Shown here: positions 61,758-64,000 of the stretch, piece by piece
Numbering within the stretch: the first letter of the stretch is position 1
Layout: each line of letters starts with the position of its first letter
Source: Methylobacterium longum
Lineage (GTDB): Bacteria > Pseudomonadota > Alphaproteobacteria > Rhizobiales > Beijerinckiaceae
DNA: 64,000 bases
Direction of reading: 5' to 3'
Assembly (NCBI RefSeq): GCF_022179385.1
Contig: NZ_BPQS01000007.1
Coordinates: forward strand, 1-64,000
Notes under the pieces: generated by a model
The model's database searches: none
The model's input: the letters and a program-made list of their open reading frames with translations, nothing else
Told to the model about the DNA's origin: nothing
Translations under genes and position numbers: made by a program

Positions 61758-63587
61758 CTACGGAGCGTAGGCGCGGACCGTGCCGGGGAGGCCCAGCGCG
61801 GCGGGTTCCTTGAGGGCTTCGGGCAACATCGCCTCCCCTGCCCGGCCCGCCGCCTCGGCGGCCTCGTCCTGCGCGCCGGTCTGAACGGCGGGCGCGCTCA
61901 AGGGTCCCGCGATCTCGAAGGACAGCCCGCGCGACGGCTCGCTCGAGGGTCGCAGGACGAGACTGCCCCTGGCGTTGAGGCGCCGGTCCGGCAGCGACAC
62001 CTGTCCGTGCAGGGTCGCCCCGACCGCCGACCCGATCAGGCCCGCCTCGGCGATCTCGCCGATGCCGTCGGCGAAGCGGAGGGTGATGGCGGCGCGCTCG
62101 AAGGCCGTACGGCCGTTGCGGCGCGCGAGCGCCCCGGCCGCGACGGCACCGTTGCGGTGGATGACGTCGGCGAGGTCGAGGCCCGTGATCGTGCCGTTCT
62201 CGACGGCGAGGCTCGCCCGACCGCCGAGGCGCGCCAAGAGGCCGGCGCTGTCGCGGGCGCTGGCCTCGAGGGCGAACTGGCCGTGCGCAGGCCCCGTCAG
62301 CCAGCGGGCTACGCCGAGGTCGCTCAGCAGGCTGCCGAGATCGAGGCGGTCGAGGCTTCCCTGCGCGCGCATCTCGGTCGCGTCCGGATCGGCTCCGCTC
62401 GCCAGGGTCATCCGGCCCTTGAACGTGCCGTTCTGGATCCGGGCCCGGTTCACCGCGATCTCGACGGCGGCGTCGCGCACCAGGACGCTCGCCGCCAGAT
62501 CCTGGACCTGAACCGGCCCGACCTGTCCCTCGGCCGCCGACAGGCGCAGATCGAGGTCCCCGCGCGTGAACGGTCCCAGGGCCAGCGGTCGGGTTTCCCG
62601 GTCGAGGAGTTGCCTGAGGTCACCGACCAGGGGCGCGAGGTCGAGGGTCTCGGCCGCCAGCGTCGCCTGAACGGAGAGGCGGGGCGTGGCGCCGGGGCCC
62701 AGGGCGACGGAGCCCGCGCCCTCCAGCACGTTCTGGCCGAGGCCGATCCGCAGGCTTGGCCAGGACACCGACCTGTCCGCGGTCTCGATCCGCCCGGCGA
62801 TCGAGAAAGCGCCGGCGAGGGGCGAGAGCGGCACGTCCCGGCCGATCCAGGTGAGGCACTCCGGCAGCGCGCGCGTCTCGAACCGCACCTGTCCGGCGAG
62901 GACCGGCAGCGCAGCGCCGGGCCTCGGGGGCGCCACCGTCCCGTCCGCCGCGAGGCGCCCGCCCGGCCACGCGACCTCCGCGGAGAACGGGCTGCTTCGC
63001 CCCTGGACGATGTCGGCCGGGCGCAGGTTCGCCAGGGTGATCCGCGTGGCCACGCCCTGCCAGGTCAGGCTCGCACGGCCCTCCGCCGCGGCGCTCCAGA
63101 ACGGCCATGCGAGGTCGAGGTCGATGTCCCGGGCCTCATCGCCACCGTCGAGGCGGGCAGCGCTCAGAGTGATCCGGCGCGGCCGCACCGTCCCGCCGGC
63201 GCGGGCCTGCTCGGCGAGGCGGGTCAGGGGCGTCCGCCAATCGGCGTCGCGCGCGAGGCGGGCGCCCTCCAGGCGCAGCCCCCCCACGGCCGCCCGCCCG
63301 GCGAGCAGGCTCAGAAGATCGAAGTCGAGGACCAGGCGGCCGTCCGCCGCCAGCGGCGGCCCGTTTGATTCCGCCGCCACGCGGACGCGGCCCAGGGTGA
63401 GGCGCGGCAGGGGCAGCAGCGTCAGGCTCGCCGGCCCCTCGACGGTCACCGTGAGACCGTATGCGTCGAAGGCGCGGCCGGCGAAGGCGGAAGCCCTCAC
63501 GGCATCCACCGGCCAGTCGCGCAGGCCGAGACCAGCGACGACCACGCTCCCGGCGGCGAGGAAGAGGATAGGGCGGCGCGGCGACAT
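61758..63587 (-). CDS. AsmA-family inner-membrane-anchored protein
   Basis: The 609-residue protein has an N-terminal anchor (PILFLAAGSVVVAGLGL) and a long periplasmic beta-rich body with AsmA repeats (LTLGRVRVAAES, PLLTLDLDLLSL-like segments). C-terminal AsmA-2 region segments include ARLGGRASLAVENGTITGLDLADVIH and FERAAITLRFADGIGEIAEAGL. AsmA proteins are thought to help phospholipid transport to the outer membrane. The start at MSPRRP (63587) has GGAG just upstream; the longer open frame has no support. Confidence 0.87.
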   Translation of the reverse strand: MSPRRPILFLAAGSVVVAGLGLRDWPVDAVRASAFAGRAFDAYGLTVTVEGPASLTLLPLPRLTLGRVRVAAESNGPPLAADGRLVLDFDLLSLLAGRAAVGGLRLEGARLARDADWRTPLTRLAEQARAGGTVRPRRITLSAARLDGGDEARDIDLDLAWPFWSAAAEGRASLTWQGVATRITLANLRPADIVQGRSSPFSAEVAWPGGRLAADGTVAPPRPGAALPVLAGQVRFETRALPECLTWIGRDVPLSPLAGAFSIAGRIETADRSVSWPSLRIGLGQNVLEGAGSVALGPGATPRLSVQATLAAETLDLAPLVGDLRQLLDRETRPLALGPFTRGDLDLRLSAAEGQVGPVQVQDLAASVLVRDAAVEIAVNRARIQNGTFKGRMTLASGADPDATEMRAQGSLDRLDLGSLLSDLGVARWLTGPAHGQFALEASARDSAGLLARLGGRASLAVENGTITGLDLADVIHRNGAVAAGALARRNGRTAFERAAITLRFADGIGEIAEAGLIGSAVGATLHGQVSLPDRRLNARGSLVLRPSSEPSRGLSFEIAGPLSAPAVQTGAQDEAAEAAGRAGEAMLPEALKEPAALGLPGTVRAYAP

Positions 63588-63897
63588 CTTGCTCCGGACG
63601 GGCCGCGGTTGCGGCCGGAAGCCGGGGCCGCGCCAGGCCCCCTCAAGCCGTCGCGGGGCCCGGCAGGCTCTGCTCATCGAGGCGGCGTTGTAGCGTCCTC
63701 CGCGGGTTTTGTCTGCCGGCTCCGCACAGGACCTTCGGCCCCTCCCCTGCCGCCGGGGGTTACGGATCGCCGCCGGCCGCACGGAGTTGCGGTGTACGGC
63801 ACTGGATTTCGCCGGGGGAATCGCCGACAGGGGGCGCGAGGAAACGCGCTTCCCAAAGATTTCGGCCGGTCGGGTCCGGCGGGAAAAGGACGGTTCG

Positions 63898-64000
63898 ATG
63901 AAGAAGGTCTACTCGGATGCCGCCGCGGCGCTCGCCGGCCTCCTGCGCGACGACATGATGGTGATGTGCGGCGGCTTCGGCCTGTGCGGCATTCCCGACG
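63898..64000 (+). CDS. scoA: 3-oxoacid CoA-transferase subunit A, N-terminal part
   Basis: The frame from ATG 63898 runs off the right edge. The 34 visible residues (MKKVYSDAAAALAGLLRDDM... with CGGFGLCGIPD) match the first part of ScoA/AtoD-type CoA-transferase alpha subunits, including the glycine-rich GGFGLCGIP motif. AAAAGGA lies seven bases upstream. The usual partner, subunit B, should follow outside the window. Confidence 0.85.
   Translation, partial: MKKVYSDAAAALAGLLRDDMMVMCGGFGLCGIPD

Noticed and set aside
1-64000. tRNA, rRNA, CRISPR arrays, insertion sequences, prophage
   Set aside because: I looked for cloverleaf-type sequences in the gaps, regularly spaced repeats, transposase motifs and phage genes, and found none I could support by eye.

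Overview
The window is about 70% G+C, and its gene content points to a flagellated, pigmented alphaproteobacterium of the order Hyphomicrobiales, most likely Methylobacterium or a close relative. The indicators are a PhyR general-stress regulator whose phospho-acceptor falls on D190, a SciP (DUF1153) cell-cycle protein, a Caulobacter-style fliF-fliG-fliH-fliN-flbD operon, homospermidine synthase, AcpXL-type lipid A genes, and two CrtN/CrtI-type carotenoid desaturases with a glycosyltransferase and an acyltransferase. This assignment is an inference from content; no database search was run.

Layout. 0-7 kb: start of a FadL-type porin, an FAH-family hydrolase, biotin synthase, then a leftward run mnmA - SAM methyltransferase - TVP38-like membrane protein - sensor kinase. 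7-20 kb: flagellar genes (fliK, flgD, sciP, fliF, fliG, fliH, fliN, flbD, fliP), interrupted by a polysaccharide-chain-length type protein, a 2Fe-2S thioredoxin-like protein and a flippase-like membrane protein that overlaps fliP. 20-27 kb: three Tad-type pseudopilin/vWA genes, a 1130-residue TPR protein and an IalB-like protein. Near-consensus CtrA boxes lie before fliF, the Tad genes and the TPR gene. 28-36 kb: homospermidine synthase, an outer-membrane protein, a glycosyltransferase in a compositionally odd stretch, metallophosphoesterase, cation transporter, MaoC and SpoU genes.

36.7-45.6 kb is a rightward carotenoid-type cluster: desaturase - DUF2141 - ABC ATPase - ABC permease - glutamine amidotransferase - second desaturase - acyltransferase - glycosyltransferase, with several start/stop overlaps. 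45.6-56 kb is housekeeping and envelope functions: cutA, NAD kinase, GNAT, a cold-shock protein, a short acpXL-fabZ-KS-like operon, an AI-2E transporter, a nuclease, an L,D-transpeptidase, VOC, cNMP-binding and SCO1 proteins.

56.4-59.9 kb is the most interesting part: the general stress response locus. phyR and nepR diverge from back-to-back sigma-EcfG promoters (GGAAC-N16/17-CGTT). I found three more perfect promoters of this type facing outward genes in the same 3 kb, including one before a 58-codon ORF that a 60-residue cut-off would miss. A sixth perfect promoter is followed after about 65 bases by an 11-bp hairpin and a T run, with no credible ORF between. That predicts an approximately 90-nt stress-controlled small RNA with a C-rich loop, possibly the GsrN counterpart of this organism. 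The window closes with an MBL-fold hydrolase, DUF1499 and AsmA proteins and the start of a CoA-transferase subunit A gene. No tRNA, rRNA, CRISPR array, insertion sequence or prophage was recognised.
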